Shown: one piece after another, positions 1 to 9,199 of the stretch
How the letters are laid out: each line of letters begins with the position of its first letter
How positions within the stretch are numbered: position 1 is the first letter of the stretch
Source: an uncultured Candidatus Peregrinibacteria bacterium
GTDB taxonomy: Bacteria > Patescibacteriota > Gracilibacteria > UBA1369
DNA: 58,587 bases
NCBI GenBank assembly: GCA_937858825.1
Contig: CALMAI010000005.1
Location: 1 to 58,587, forward strand
Direction of reading: 5' to 3'
Program-made: the position numbers and the translations under genes
Notes under the pieces: model-generated
Databases searched by the model: none
What the model saw: only the letters and a program-made list of their open reading frames with translations
Told to the model about the DNA's origin: nothing

Positions 1-200
1 GCCTGCATGAACCATTGCGTGGTCTATCGCCAGATCGGCGGGCACCCCCATGGCGGGGGCCCTCCCCCCCCCCCCGGGGCGGGGGGGGCGCCCCGGCTTG
101 GCGGGGGCCCCCCAACCCCCCCCCCCCCCCCCCCCCCACTTTCCCCCCTCTTCCTCCCCCCCCCCACAACCCCCCCCGCCTCCGGCTCCCGCCACTATAA
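1..200. other. Low-complexity C/G homopolymer tract at window start
   Basis: This stretch consists of long C and G runs, including 22 consecutive C at 116-137 and alternating C/G blocks at 55-113. Base composition is unlike the rest of the window. The open frames through it are only Pro/Gly-rich artefacts. It lies just beyond the stop of ppdK, so it may be a sequencing or assembly artefact at a contig end rather than biology. From about 200 to 273 the sequence looks normal again, and I see no gene there. Confidence 0.75.
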
Positions 201-273
201 AACCCTCCGCGAAAAAATCGGTTGGGGAAAATAGAGTCGCTCGCCAAGCCAGCTTGCCTCTTCATTCGGAAGC

Positions 274-2883
274 TTATTTCCGATTCTTCAGCGCTGCCTG
301 CGCCGCCGCAACCCTTGCGATCGGCACCCGGTACGGACTGAGACTAATATAGTCGAGGCCAATTTTATCGCAGAAAACAACACTGTCCGGCTCTCCGCCC
401 TGTTCACCGCAAATACCGATCTCTATATCAGATTTCACGCCTTTTCCAAGTTCAATACATCGCTCCATCAAAAATCCAACACCCTTTTGGTCAATCGATG
501 AGCTTGGATCACGCTCCAAAATGCCGTTTTCCAAATAAAAGTTCATGAATTTTCCTGCGTCATCACGGGAAATTCCCCAGGTTGCCTGCGTTAAATCATT
601 TGTTCCAAAAGAGAAGAAGTCGGCATATTCTGCCAATTCATCAGCCGTCAAACAGGCTCGCGGCAACTCGATCATCGTCCCAATCTTATACTCAAACGTC
701 ACACTTTCTCCATACTCGGCAATCACAGCCTCAACAGCCGCTCGCCCTGCCTTCAATTCATCAATATTGGTAATAAACGGCAGCTCAATTTCCGGTATCA
801 CATTCACGCCCTCCTTAGAAACCAGAATAGCAGCCTGAATAATGGCCTTCACCTGCATTTCATAAATCTCAGGATTGGTCAGTCCCAAACGGGATCCGCG
901 GTGTCCAAGCATTGGATTCACTTCGTGCAAATTATCAATAACACGTTCCAGTTTTGCCACTTCCATTCCCATTTCATCAGCCAGCTGTTGTACCATTTCC
1001 GGCTTTTGTGGCAAAAATTCGTGCAAAGGTGGATCCAGTAGACGGATCGTCACTGGCATGCCATCCATGGCCTTAAAAAGGCCTTCAAAATCCTTCTGCT
1101 GCATTGGCAAAATAGTCTCCAACGCATTGCGGCGTTCTTCAAGACTTGTTGATAAAATCATTTTTCGCACAGCCTTAATCCGGTCTTCATCAAAGAACAT
1201 ATGTTCTGTTCGGCACAGCCCAATACCTTCAGCACCAAACTCTTTTCCAACAAGTGCGTCCTCGGGTGTATCGGCATTAACACGAACATGGAGCCGCTTC
1301 ACCTCATTGGACCAGTCAAGAATCTTTTGGAAATTGTCAGTCAATTCCGGTTCAACCATCGGGACTTCCCCAATCATCACTTCACCAGTTGAGCCATTGA
1401 GTGTAATAAAATCACCTTCCCGAACCTCGACATTGCCAACTTTGAAGACTTTATTCACCACATCCACGCTCAAATCACTACAGCCGGCCACGCAACATTT
1501 CCCCATTCCACGGGCCACAACAGCCGCGTGAGAGGTCATTCCACCAGTCGATGTCAAAATCCCAACCGCAGCATGCATTCCATGAATATCTTCAGGACTG
1601 GTCTCTTTTCGAACCAAAATTACTTTCTCATCCCGGTTAAATTTCCAGTCAGCTGCATCATTAGCCGTAAAAACAACGCGTCCACAAGCTGCTCCAGGGG
1701 ACGCAGGCAACCCTTTCACGATAACATTTTTAGGCGCATCTGGATCCAGATCCGGGTGTAAAAGTTGATTCAAAGAAGTGGCATCAATTCTCAAAAGTGC
1801 CTCATCCCGACTAATCAAACCTTCATCAACCATATCCACTGCAATGTTCACAGCTGCTTTTGCTGTTCGCTTTCCGGTTCGTGTTTGAAGCATAAACAGC
1901 TTTCCTTCCTGAATCGTAAACTCAATATCCTGCATGTCTTTGTAGTGTTTCTCCAGCTTTTCCCGAACCGCCTCCAATTCAGCAAACACCTCCGGCAAAA
2001 CCTCTTTCATTTCCTCCAGTTTCCGGGGCGTCCGGATTCCGGCAACCACATCTTCACCCTGGGCATTCAGCAAAAACTCACCATAAAACTCCTTTTCTCC
2101 GGTCGATGGATTCCGTGTGAAAGCAACACCAGTCCCACTCGTATCCCCCATATTCCCAAACACCATCGCCTGTACATTTACAGCCGTTCCCTTTAAGCCA
2201 GTAATATCATTAATCCGCCTATACGTTTTTGCCCTTTCATTATTCCAGGACTCAAAAACCGCTCGAATAGCCAACTCCAGCTGCTCGCTTGGCTCGTGCG
2301 GAAAATCACGTCCGGCCTTCTCTTTCACAACTGCTTTAAATCGGCTAACCAACTCCTTCAAGTCAGCAGCATCCAATTCTGTATCCAGCTTCACACCTTT
2401 CTCCTCCTTCAACTTATCCATTTCCAGTTCAAAATTTTCATGAGAAATACCCATCACAACATTCCCAAACATATTCACAAAACGCCGATACGCGTCATAA
2501 CAAAAGCGTTCATTCCCGGTTTTTTCTTTCAATCCTTCAACTGTTTCATCATTCAAGCCAAGGTTCAAGATAGTATCCATCATCCCTGGCATACTCACGG
2601 CAGCTCCACTTCGGACACTTACAAGTAGAGGATTATTTGCATCGCCAAACTTCATCCCCAGCTCTTTTTCTACATTAGCCAAATGCGCTAACACATCATT
2701 AAAAAAGCCTTCCGGATAGTCATCTTTATGAAGAAAATACGCACAGGTCTCTGTTGAAATTACAAACCCGGGAGGAACAGGTAGCCCCAAAGACGTCATC
2801 TCCGAGAGATTTGCTCCCTTACCACCTAACAGCTCCTTCATATCTTTCCCTCCCTCACGGAACGCGTAGATGTATTGAGTCAT
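274..2883 (-). CDS. ppdK: Pyruvate, phosphate dikinase
   Basis: The enzyme interconverts pyruvate + ATP + Pi and PEP + AMP + PPi in the cytosol. The 869 residues match the usual 870-900 of the family. The N-terminal ATP-grasp half opens with GGKGANLSEM and carries VSVRSGAAVSMPGMMDT. The swivelling phospho-histidine domain has GGMTSHAAVVARG near residue 450, whose His is the phosphorylated residue. The C-terminal PEP-binding TIM barrel ends with IGICGEQGGEP, which supplies the catalytic Cys, and SLSPYRVPIARVA. It is the last gene of a minus-strand unit, 35 bp after gdhA. With GDH and an aminotransferase upstream, a role in turning amino-acid-derived pyruvate into PEP is a reasonable inference. 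No convincing terminator is seen after the stop. Confidence 0.97.
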   Translation of the reverse strand: MTQYIYAFREGGKDMKELLGGKGANLSEMTSLGLPVPPGFVISTETCAYFLHKDDYPEGFFNDVLAHLANVEKELGMKFGDANNPLLVSVRSGAAVSMPGMMDTILNLGLNDETVEGLKEKTGNERFCYDAYRRFVNMFGNVVMGISHENFELEMDKLKEEKGVKLDTELDAADLKELVSRFKAVVKEKAGRDFPHEPSEQLELAIRAVFESWNNERAKTYRRINDITGLKGTAVNVQAMVFGNMGDTSGTGVAFTRNPSTGEKEFYGEFLLNAQGEDVVAGIRTPRKLEEMKEVLPEVFAELEAVREKLEKHYKDMQDIEFTIQEGKLFMLQTRTGKRTAKAAVNIAVDMVDEGLISRDEALLRIDATSLNQLLHPDLDPDAPKNVIVKGLPASPGAACGRVVFTANDAADWKFNRDEKVILVRKETSPEDIHGMHAAVGILTSTGGMTSHAAVVARGMGKCCVAGCSDLSVDVVNKVFKVGNVEVREGDFITLNGSTGEVMIGEVPMVEPELTDNFQKILDWSNEVKRLHVRVNADTPEDALVGKEFGAEGIGLCRTEHMFFDEDRIKAVRKMILSTSLEERRNALETILPMQQKDFEGLFKAMDGMPVTIRLLDPPLHEFLPQKPEMVQQLADEMGMEVAKLERVIDNLHEVNPMLGHRGSRLGLTNPEIYEMQVKAIIQAAILVSKEGVNVIPEIELPFITNIDELKAGRAAVEAVIAEYGESVTFEYKIGTMIELPRACLTADELAEYADFFSFGTNDLTQATWGISRDDAGKFMNFYLENGILERDPSSSIDQKGVGFLMERCIELGKGVKSDIEIGICGEQGGEPDSVVFCDKIGLDYISLSPYRVPIARVAAAQAALKNRK

Positions 2884-2918
2884 GATGACGGTGAATTATT
2901 CGGTTAACAGTATAGAGA

Positions 2919-4187
2919 CTAAACAGTGCCCCGCAAGGCTAAAATATCCTGAAGTCGTGTTAAAGCAACGATAAAAGCAGCCATTCGGTACGTTGTTTTA
3001 TACTTTTCTTTTGCCTTAGCAACATTATTCCACGACTTCCCCATGTTCTTTTTAAGCTTCTCTTCAATCTCTTCAGCCTCCCAATAAAAATTTTGCTTAT
3101 TTTGGACCATTTCAAAGTAACTAACCGTTACGCCACCAGCATTCGCCAGAACATCCGGAACCACAACAACCCCATTCTTCTCCAGAATCTGATCTCCATC
3201 GGCAGAAACAGGCCCATTTGCAAGCTCCAGCACAATCTTTGCCTTCACTTTATCAGCATTTTCTTGAGTGATCTGATTTTCAAGCGCGGCCAAAACCAGA
3301 ACATCACATTCCAGTTCCAAAAGTCCCTCATTCGAAATCTTCTCACACGTATCGCCATCCGTTGGCTGATACTCACTTCCTCCACAGTTTTCAACGCTCC
3401 CTTCCTTGATTTTACACTCCATAGTAGCAAGAGCATCCAATCCATGAGGGCAATGCAAACCTCCATGTGAATCAGAAACGGCAACCACTTTAAAGCCATC
3501 CGCGGCCATTAAATTGGCCATATTACTCCCGGCATTTCCATATCCCTGAATTGCTACAGTAAGTCCTTTTGGATCCTTACCAAGTTTTTTCAAAAGCTCT
3601 TCCAGAACAAACAGTCCACCCTTACTGGTCGCATCAAATCGGCCCTGGCTTCCACCATATAAAATTGGCTTACCGGTAACCACCCCAACAACATTTTTTT
3701 CACTCAATTTTGAATACTCATCCGCAATCCATGCCATCACCTTTTCATCTGTATTCACATCTGGCGCCGGGACATCAGTATCCGGTCCAATAAATGGCTC
3801 AATCATCTGAACAAAAGTCCGTGTAATCCGCTCAAGTTCATCTTTTGAGTAGTCATGAGGATTCATGGTGATCCCACCTTTTGCTCCACCAAGCGGCAAA
3901 TCCACTACAGCACACTTCAAAGTCATCAAAGATGCCAGCGCTTTTACCTCATCAATATTCACATCCTGGTGATATCGGATCCCGCCTTTATACGGCCCGG
4001 CTGCATTATTGTGTTGGATTCGAAATCCGGTAAAAACTTTAATTTCTCCATTATCAAGCTTCACTGGAAAATTCACCTGAACAATCCTTTGCGGCTGACT
4101 TAAAACCATTTCAGCATTTTTATTTAAATCCATAATCTCTCCTGCCCGCTGAATTTGCTGAAGCGTATTTTCGTAAAAGGTCGCCAT
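2919..4187 (-). CDS. gdhA: Glutamate dehydrogenase (Glu/Leu/Phe/Val dehydrogenase family)
   Basis: Oxidatively deaminates glutamate to 2-oxoglutarate, or the reverse, with NAD(P). The 422 residues fit the bacterial hexameric class. GPYKGGIRYH (Lys67) and LPLGGAKGGI (catalytic Lys103) form the substrate site. PAPDVNT follows, and the Rossmann nucleotide loop is GYGNAGSN near residue 215. The C-terminus NAGGVTVSYFE is typical. The gene sits 18 bp after the aminotransferase gene and 35 bp before ppdK, so the three are probably cotranscribed. GDH would regenerate the 2-oxoglutarate acceptor for the aminotransferase. The start has no Shine-Dalgarno site but a pyrimidine-rich context ending in TTATG. 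Cofactor preference cannot be told from the sequence alone. Confidence 0.97.
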   Translation of the reverse strand: MATFYENTLQQIQRAGEIMDLNKNAEMVLSQPQRIVQVNFPVKLDNGEIKVFTGFRIQHNNAAGPYKGGIRYHQDVNIDEVKALASLMTLKCAVVDLPLGGAKGGITMNPHDYSKDELERITRTFVQMIEPFIGPDTDVPAPDVNTDEKVMAWIADEYSKLSEKNVVGVVTGKPILYGGSQGRFDATSKGGLFVLEELLKKLGKDPKGLTVAIQGYGNAGSNMANLMAADGFKVVAVSDSHGGLHCPHGLDALATMECKIKEGSVENCGGSEYQPTDGDTCEKISNEGLLELECDVLVLAALENQITQENADKVKAKIVLELANGPVSADGDQILEKNGVVVVPDVLANAGGVTVSYFEMVQNKQNFYWEAEEIEEKLKKNMGKSWNNVAKAKEKYKTTYRMAAFIVALTRLQDILALRGTV

Positions 4188-4205
4188 AAAAAGAAATGTA
4201 AAAAT

Positions 4206-5741
4206 TTAAGAAGTGAGATATTCACGTGTGATTTTTGCAGCTTTCTGAACCCTTTCCGCGCTGGTATTCACCACGGAAGCCCGTACCATATTCAGTTTAC
4301 TATTATCCAGCCGCTCATTTTCGGAGAAAAACAGGTTCGCAGGAATATACACCACACCCCGCTTTGCCAACTCAACCATCTTCTGCTCTGGGGACACATT
4401 ACCCTTTGTGCAGCCATCAATACTGTTTAAATCAAAAATTGTGTAATACATATTCCCTTTGTGCGGTAATTGTAACTCACTCACAAAAAGATCAACATTG
4501 TGCTGCACACCTTCAAAATAGCGTTGTCGCTCCTCACCTGCCATCACCATGTGAGCAATTCCCAAAAACTGAGAAGGCCCTGGCACAAACGTTGTATGTT
4601 GCAACTCTCCATCGCTTCCACCTGGTCCCTTTGCCTGCATTAAATAGTTTTTAAAGTCGATCCCGGAAAGGTGACTACCCAAAATCGTATTAGTGATATA
4701 TTCATTTGCTTCCTGCGAGATAAACATATCTCCAAAACGCAGTCCCGTACTCCGCTCAATCTTTGAACGGGCATCAATCCGGACAACCCGCTCCGGACAA
4801 TAGTCCACAAGAGTCTTTTTCTTGGGGAAAAATGATGCATAAACCTCATCAGTTATCACGAGCGCATCATGTTGACGCGCAATCTCGGCAATCTTAGCAA
4901 TCGCGTCATCCGACAGAGAAAATCCAGTTGGATTATTGGGATCAATCAAAATAATAGCCGAAAGCCTCCCATCAAAGCTCTTCAAGTGTTCAAGCGACTC
5001 TTCGCTCAATGCCCCAGTCATTGGATCCACGCTCAAAGAAAATGACTGAATATTCCGATTCAGCAGACTCATATTGTAGGGAGAATAGACCGGAGAGAAC
5101 ATCAAAACTGTACTTTGACTATTCAAAAAATTCACACCTTCCACACCAAGAGACTTAAATAGCGTTCCAATCGCATGCGATGCTCCACTCGTCAAAATAA
5201 AATCCTCATGTGTCAGCGGAACAGAAATAAATTTACGATACCAGTGAGCAAGAACAACGCGAACAATGGTCTCTCCCTGAGGATTCAGATAATTCCCTCC
5301 GCTCAAATTACAAAAACGAAAACACTCATGCAAAACATCAAACCTGTCCCACTTCAAACCTGACTCCGCTGCCATTTCCTGAACATCCCCACAAAACTCA
5401 TCCAGTTGAGTCAAAAGATCTTCTGCCATTCTTTTTCCATAGATATCTCGTGTGAAAGACTCAATACCAGCATTAATAACATCCAGATCTTCGCGTCGAA
5501 GATGAATAAAACGTTCTGTAGCATTGTTAAAATGAGTATCCAGAGCAAGTAAATAGCTATAAAAAAGCCGGCCACGCTCACTTGGCGTAAATCCATAGCC
5601 TGGATCTCCTCGTGATAAATCAATCACATGCTCTTCGCCCACGCTCTTCCGGGCAATCTCCTGGAGTAGCCGAAAAATAGCAAATGGGTTATCACATGCA
5701 ATCGAAAATCCCCATTCGTTCTGCGTCAGTTGTTGAGACAT
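4206..5741 (-). CDS. PLP-dependent class I/II aminotransferase, aspartate-type
   Basis: A fold-type I PLP enzyme of 511 residues, about 100 longer than common aspartate aminotransferases. Visible signatures are DPNNPTG (residues 268-274), TDEVY (297-301), and SK at 326-327 followed by GLRFGD, where Lys327 should form the Schiff base and Arg335 bind the phosphate. The length and the long N-terminal part recall bifunctional aspartate aminotransferase/aspartate 4-decarboxylases. That would give alanine or pyruvate, but I cannot show decarboxylase activity. Position between a lipid kinase-like gene and gdhA suggests amino-acid catabolism feeding PPDK. Confidence 0.85.
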   Translation of the reverse strand: MSQQLTQNEWGFSIACDNPFAIFRLLQEIARKSVGEEHVIDLSRGDPGYGFTPSERGRLFYSYLLALDTHFNNATERFIHLRREDLDVINAGIESFTRDIYGKRMAEDLLTQLDEFCGDVQEMAAESGLKWDRFDVLHECFRFCNLSGGNYLNPQGETIVRVVLAHWYRKFISVPLTHEDFILTSGASHAIGTLFKSLGVEGVNFLNSQSTVLMFSPVYSPYNMSLLNRNIQSFSLSVDPMTGALSEESLEHLKSFDGRLSAIILIDPNNPTGFSLSDDAIAKIAEIARQHDALVITDEVYASFFPKKKTLVDYCPERVVRIDARSKIERSTGLRFGDMFISQEANEYITNTILGSHLSGIDFKNYLMQAKGPGGSDGELQHTTFVPGPSQFLGIAHMVMAGEERQRYFEGVQHNVDLFVSELQLPHKGNMYYTIFDLNSIDGCTKGNVSPEQKMVELAKRGVVYIPANLFFSENERLDNSKLNMVRASVVNTSAERVQKAAKITREYLTS

Positions 5742-5751
5742 GTCCTAAAAA

Positions 5752-6393
5752 TTATTGAAAGAAGGTAAAGAGCCAGTCAAAAAGTCGGGGAAATTCCACT
5801 AATTGAACACCTGCAGCATACACTATCATCTGCCCTGTAAACCCTGAAAAGAGAGGAACAGTCAGGTTGTCATCAAGCTTATTTGTTACAAGCTCAACAA
5901 CGCTCGCGATAATCGCCATCGGAAGAAAAATCACCATATGCTCATGGAGGAAGAGTGCTCCAACCAGAACATTTACAATCAATCCCGCCAAAAAGCCTTC
6001 GGTCGTTTTCTCGCGAAACAGTTTATGTTTCCCCCATTTAATGCCCACAAGCGCCGAACTTAAATCGCCAAAAACGGTCATAATAAGAGCCATCACCGCG
6101 ATGCTATAGTCAAAAACAGCAAAACAAATAATCGTAGCCATAATAAAAAAGACCGTCCCAGTCACATTATTGCGTTCTTTTGGACGAAAAACATTAACTA
6201 TTCGCGGAATTTTTGGGCGAACCTCCAGTCGGATATACTCAATCTCCAAAAGAAGCAGGAGCATGGCAGTAAGAACAAGAATGGCAACCTGCTCAGACCA
6301 GATATATCGAATAATGCTATACGCCAGAAGGAGTGGTATCTCCATAAGATGAAACAGCTTCCTGATAATCTCTTTTTTGAGACTTTTACCCAT
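5752..6393 (-). CDS. Diacylglycerol/polyprenol kinase family membrane protein (CTP-type)
   Basis: A 213-residue integral membrane protein with about six or seven hydrophobic segments. It matches the dolichol kinase/phytol kinase/Dgk1 family, which phosphorylates lipid alcohols using CTP. Family hallmarks are FGDLSSALVGIKWGKHKL (about 105-122), KTTEGFLAGL soon after, and DNLTVPLFSG near the C-terminus. The substrate could be diacylglycerol or an isoprenoid alcohol such as undecaprenol, and the sequence does not decide which. It is the first gene of the unit that ends with ppdK and lies 10 bp before the aminotransferase gene. An extended -10 promoter precedes it. Confidence 0.8.
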   Translation of the reverse strand: MGKSLKKEIIRKLFHLMEIPLLLAYSIIRYIWSEQVAILVLTAMLLLLLEIEYIRLEVRPKIPRIVNVFRPKERNNVTGTVFFIMATIICFAVFDYSIAVMALIMTVFGDLSSALVGIKWGKHKLFREKTTEGFLAGLIVNVLVGALFLHEHMVIFLPMAIIASVVELVTNKLDDNLTVPLFSGFTGQMIVYAAGVQLVEFPRLFDWLFTFFQ

Positions 6394-6417
6394 AAAGAAA
6401 GGGAAAAATATACAATA

Positions 6418-6445
6418 AGTATACCATTCTCCTTCATCTCTTCAA
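6418..6445 (-). promoter_or_regulatory. Promoter of the lipid kinase-aminotransferase-gdhA-ppdK unit
   Basis: On the minus strand TTGAAG (6445-6440) lies 16 bp before TATACT (6423-6418). The -10 is preceded by TGG, giving an extended -10. The start codon at 6393 follows after 24 bp, so the leader is short. Prediction from consensus only. Confidence 0.6.
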
Positions 6446-6613
6446 AAAAAATGCCAAAAGGAAGGCTATATTACAGTGTCTAGCCGTAATGTTTAGGTGG
6501 GAATATGGCTTTATAAAAGGAAAAAATATCAACCGGCTTATCATTCGATTATACATCTGTATAGGCGTTTGATTACGCAAAAAAGAGGGAGAAGTTCCCT
6601 ATTTGGCATAGAG
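6446..6613. other. Intergenic region without a recognised gene
   Basis: No open frame of credible length is seen on either strand. It contains a 6-bp inverted repeat TATACA-TC-TGTATA at 6550-6563 and a small hairpin GCGT/ACGC near 6566-6580. It could hold an operator for the downstream minus-strand unit, but nothing else supports that. Confidence 0.4.
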
Positions 6614-6647
6614 TAAACAAAAAAGCATCACGCGACTGCGTAATGCT
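6614..6647 (-). terminator. Intrinsic terminator after the HTH gene
   Basis: AGCAT-c-ACGC (6624-6633) pairs with GCGT-a-ATGCT (6638-6647) around a GACT loop. On the minus strand the hairpin is followed by TTTTTTGTTT. It lies 45 bp past the stop of the HTH protein gene. Confidence 0.8.
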
Positions 6648-6691
6648 CATGGATAGGCGAAGGCCTTAACGTCTTGGAAGTAAGGCGAAAA

Positions 6692-7117
6692 CTACTTCCA
6701 GAAGTGGTACCATTTCTTTTTGCTCGGTTCTTCCAATAGTTTAAGTTGATTCTCCATCACAATAAACTTCTCCTGGAACGTTTTCATAAACCTCATAAAA
6801 CTTTCCTTGGCTTTGTCATTTTCTTTTAATACGGCTTCCAGGTCAGCTTGTATTTTCTTCAAATCATCAATTGTTGCAAACTCCTGAGCAACCTCTTGCT
6901 GATTCCTTTTTACGGTTCCCTGCTTCCGCTCAGTTTTTGGAATTCTAAGCTTATAAACTTCAATAACGCTCTCCCGGCTAATCATGTAATGAAAGCCCTG
7001 TGGAGTCTTTTTTCTCTTATACTTTAACTTTTTGGCTTTGATCGCTCTTCGTATGGTCTGAATCGATTTACCGGTCAGTTCAGCGGACTCTTGGATGGTA
7101 ATATACGTTTCAGGCAT
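6692..7117 (-). CDS. Helix-turn-helix (excisionase/MerR-like) DNA-binding protein with coiled coil
   Basis: I place the start at 7117, giving 141 residues, because a consensus -10 box overlaps the upstream ATG at 7150 and makes that start impossible for this transcript. Residues about 6-60 (YITIQESAELTGKSIQTIRR and on) form a winged HTH like the excisionase/MerR class, with GFHYMISRESV as the wing. The rest is Glu/Lys-rich and probably coiled coil, suggesting dimerisation, and ends in an aromatic tail WYHFWK. Function unknown; transcription regulation is inferred from the domain. It stands alone between its own promoter and terminator. Confidence 0.75.
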   Translation of the reverse strand: MPETYITIQESAELTGKSIQTIRRAIKAKKLKYKRKKTPQGFHYMISRESVIEVYKLRIPKTERKQGTVKRNQQEVAQEFATIDDLKKIQADLEAVLKENDKAKESFMRFMKTFQEKFIVMENQLKLLEEPSKKKWYHFWK

Positions 7118-7148
7118 AAGAAATGAGGCTAGATATTTATTATTTGTC

Positions 7149-7178
7149 ATTATATTAAACGCCTCCCCGGTTAATCAA
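7149..7178 (-). promoter_or_regulatory. Promoter of the HTH protein gene
   Basis: TTGATT (7178-7173), an 18-bp spacer, and TATAAT (7154-7149) on the minus strand. Predicted transcription start is near 7142, 25 nt before the chosen ATG at 7117. Confidence 0.65.
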
Positions 7179-7241
7179 GCGATTATCCAAAAAGCTCCTT
7201 GCGTCTAGTCAAATCATCAAGCGCAATCATCTTAAAAGAAC

Positions 7242-7317
7242 TGGTGGGTCCAGCAGGGCTCGAACCTGCGACCATCTGCTTAAAAGGCAGCTGCTCTACC
7301 AACTGAGCTATGGACCC
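7242..7317 (-). tRNA. tRNA-Lys (anticodon TTT)
   Basis: A 76-nt cloverleaf with a perfect 7-bp acceptor stem GGGTCCA/TGGACCC, discriminator A and an encoded CCA. D stem GCTC/GAGC, anticodon loop CTTTTAA, T arm GCAGG-TTCGAGC-CCTGC. The outermost anticodon-stem pair is G-A, the only mismatch. It is preceded by its own promoter. Confidence 0.96.
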
Positions 7318-7351
7318 CCAAACATCAAATTTTCATGCAAAAAGCCACAAC

Positions 7352-7380
7352 ATTCTATTCAGTCATCCTCGCTTTTTCAA
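7352..7380 (-). promoter_or_regulatory. Promoter of tRNA-Lys
   Basis: TTGAAA (7380-7375), a 17-bp spacer, and TAGAAT (7357-7352) on the minus strand. Expected transcription start is about 28 nt before the tRNA. The -35 box overlaps the 3' end of the upstream membrane protein gene. Confidence 0.65.
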
Positions 7381-7946
7381 GCTGTTTTTTTGTGAACCAT
7401 ACTCAGAAGTACCATAGCCGCTCCAGGAAGGAAGAACCATAGGTTTGAGTAGTCAATCATAATCCGTGCAAAACGAGACTCTCCATAAATGGTTGTCAGC
7501 GGATTATTCGGATTCGCAACCTCTGCAATAAGCGATTCTCCGGCAACAAAAATCATCAGGGCACTCATCATCAACCCCGCACTTAAGAGTCCCAGACCCA
7601 AATTTATACCAATTTTTAGGCTTACCGGACGTGAATCCTCAGCATCAAAGTTATAAAGGCCCCGTACGGCCACCAGAACCACAAAAGTAATCAGAACCAA
7701 CACCTTAAAAAAGGCAGTTGCCTGGTCAGATGTTCCAACAGAAAAGAGTCTCATAATCTTCAGAAACGATTCTGAGCTCGCCAGATAGGTGGAAAAAAGA
7801 TTTCCCAGTGCATCACTGCACAAAATCGCCAAATACGTCGCAGAAATAACCTTTAAAGTTTGATTTCTGCCAATAATAAAACTGTATGCAATGACAACCC
7901 CAAAAAAGGCAAGAATAAAAAGATCCCAGGAGAGTTGTATATTCAT
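7377..7946 (-). CDS. Membrane protein of unknown function
   Basis: 189 residues with four or five hydrophobic helices (about 8-25, 32-50, 80-95, 112-135, 165-182) separated by short loops. I do not recognise the family. A loop of about 25 residues (NPNNPLTTIYGESRFARIM) precedes the last helix. It has its own promoter and lies 64 bp downstream of dnaJ. Nothing in the neighbourhood suggests a specific role. Confidence 0.7.
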   Translation of the reverse strand: MNIQLSWDLFILAFFGVVIAYSFIIGRNQTLKVISATYLAILCSDALGNLFSTYLASSESFLKIMRLFSVGTSDQATAFFKVLVLITFVVLVAVRGLYNFDAEDSRPVSLKIGINLGLGLLSAGLMMSALMIFVAGESLIAEVANPNNPLTTIYGESRFARIMIDYSNLWFFLPGAAMVLLSMVHKKTA

Positions 7947-7975
7947 AACAGCAGCAATATGGCCAATTGCTGATT

Positions 7976-8004
7976 ATTATAGTATCAAAACTCTTTACAA
8001 GCAA
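7976..8004 (-). promoter_or_regulatory. Promoter of the 7377-7946 membrane protein gene
   Basis: TTGCTT (8004-7999), a 17-bp spacer, and TATAAT (7981-7976) on the minus strand, 29 bp before the ATG at 7946. Confidence 0.6.
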
Positions 8005-8010
8005 AGCCTC

Positions 8011-9147
8011 TTACAAAAGGCCTTTTAAAAACCCTTTCTTTCCCTTTGTAGAAAGTTTCGCCTCGCCAGCCAGTTCAATATAAAGATCGCGCTCTTTCCG
8101 TGAAATTTTTGATGGAATATCAACGATGATTTTTACAAAGTGATCTCCTTTCCCGCTCCCACGCAGTTTTTCAATGCCCCTTTCCTTCAGTCGAAAAACA
8201 CGCCCGCTTTGTGTTCCGGCTGGAATCTTTAGAGTTAGCTTTTCCTGGAGTGTTTCAACTTCAATATCATCGCCTAAAACAGCTTGTAGAAGGTGAATGT
8301 GCTCCTCTGTATGAACATCATAGCCATTGCGCACAAACTTTTTACTGGCTGCAACACGGATGTGAACATACAGATCACCATTTGGTCCGCCAAAGGCTCC
8401 AGCTTCACCTTTCCCGCTGAGTCGTATAGTCGAATCATTATCAACTCCGGCAGGTATCTTCACTTTTACGCGTTCATCACGCTTAATTCTGGTTGCTCCA
8501 TGACAAACTGAACATTTTGTCTCATGGATTCGCCCCTCACCATGACATTCACCACACGGCGCGGCTGTTGCCATCTGTCCCAAAATTGTCTGCCGAACTG
8601 TCCGGACCTCACCGGTTCCATTACATGTTTTACACGTAATAGACTTGCTTCCCGGTTCAGCACCCGTTGCGTGGCAGTGATCACAGCTGACAGGTTTGGA
8701 AATGGAAAGCTCCTTTTCTGTACCAAAGGCAGCGTCTTCAAAACTCAGCTCCATACGAAACTCAATATCCCGCCCCTGTTGTGGGCCATTACTTTTTTGT
8801 CGCGGCGCGCCTCCTCCTCCAAAAAATGTTTCAAAAATATCCGCAAAGCCACCAGCGCCGCTAAATTGCGAAAAGTCGAATCCGTTAGCATTAAATCCAC
8901 CCTGAAATCCTGCGCCGCCTCCACCACCAAACCCCGCTGATCCAAACTGATCATACTGTTGTCGTTTCTGCTTATCCGAAAGAACCTCGTAGGCTTCATT
9001 TGCCTCTTTGAACTTCTTTTCAGCATCTTTATCACCCTTATGTTTATCCGGATGATACTTCATGGCCATCTTTCGATACGCCTTCTTTATATCCTGATCA
9101 GATGCATCTTTCGATACGCCAAGTGTTTTATAGTAATCGTCAGCCAT
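8011..9147 (-). CDS. dnaJ: Chaperone protein DnaJ
   Basis: Type I Hsp40, 378 residues, the usual length. It stimulates the ATPase of DnaK and delivers unfolded clients. The J domain (about 4-70) carries HPD in KYHPDKH. A Gly/Phe-rich linker follows (about 75-120). The zinc-binding region has four Cys repeats: [24 protein letters not shown] and CSVCHGAT, the last lacking the second Gly. Two C-terminal substrate domains complete the protein. No grpE or dnaK lies next to it, and no CIRCE repeat is visible upstream. It has a sigma70-type promoter facing away from tRNA-Glu. Confidence 0.97.
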   Translation of the reverse strand: MADDYYKTLGVSKDASDQDIKKAYRKMAMKYHPDKHKGDKDAEKKFKEANEAYEVLSDKQKRQQYDQFGSAGFGGGGGAGFQGGFNANGFDFSQFSGAGGFADIFETFFGGGGAPRQKSNGPQQGRDIEFRMELSFEDAAFGTEKELSISKPVSCDHCHATGAEPGSKSITCKTCNGTGEVRTVRQTILGQMATAAPCGECHGEGRIHETKCSVCHGATRIKRDERVKVKIPAGVDNDSTIRLSGKGEAGAFGGPNGDLYVHIRVAASKKFVRNGYDVHTEEHIHLLQAVLGDDIEVETLQEKLTLKIPAGTQSGRVFRLKERGIEKLRGSGKGDHFVKIIVDIPSKISRKERDLYIELAGEAKLSTKGKKGFLKGLL

Positions 9148-9169
9148 AATTCAAAATTGAGCGGGTCGC

Positions 9170-9199
9170 ATTATAAACACGATTTGAAAACCCTGCCAA
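9170..9199 (-). promoter_or_regulatory. Promoter of dnaJ
   Basis: TTGGCA (9199-9194), an 18-bp spacer, and TATAAT (9175-9170) on the minus strand, 22 bp before the ATG. It overlaps the upstream region of the divergent tRNA-Glu gene. Confidence 0.65.

Noticed and set aside
7-352. Pro/Gly-rich open frames at the window start
   Set aside because: They are products of C/G homopolymers and overlap the ppdK end; no real protein features.
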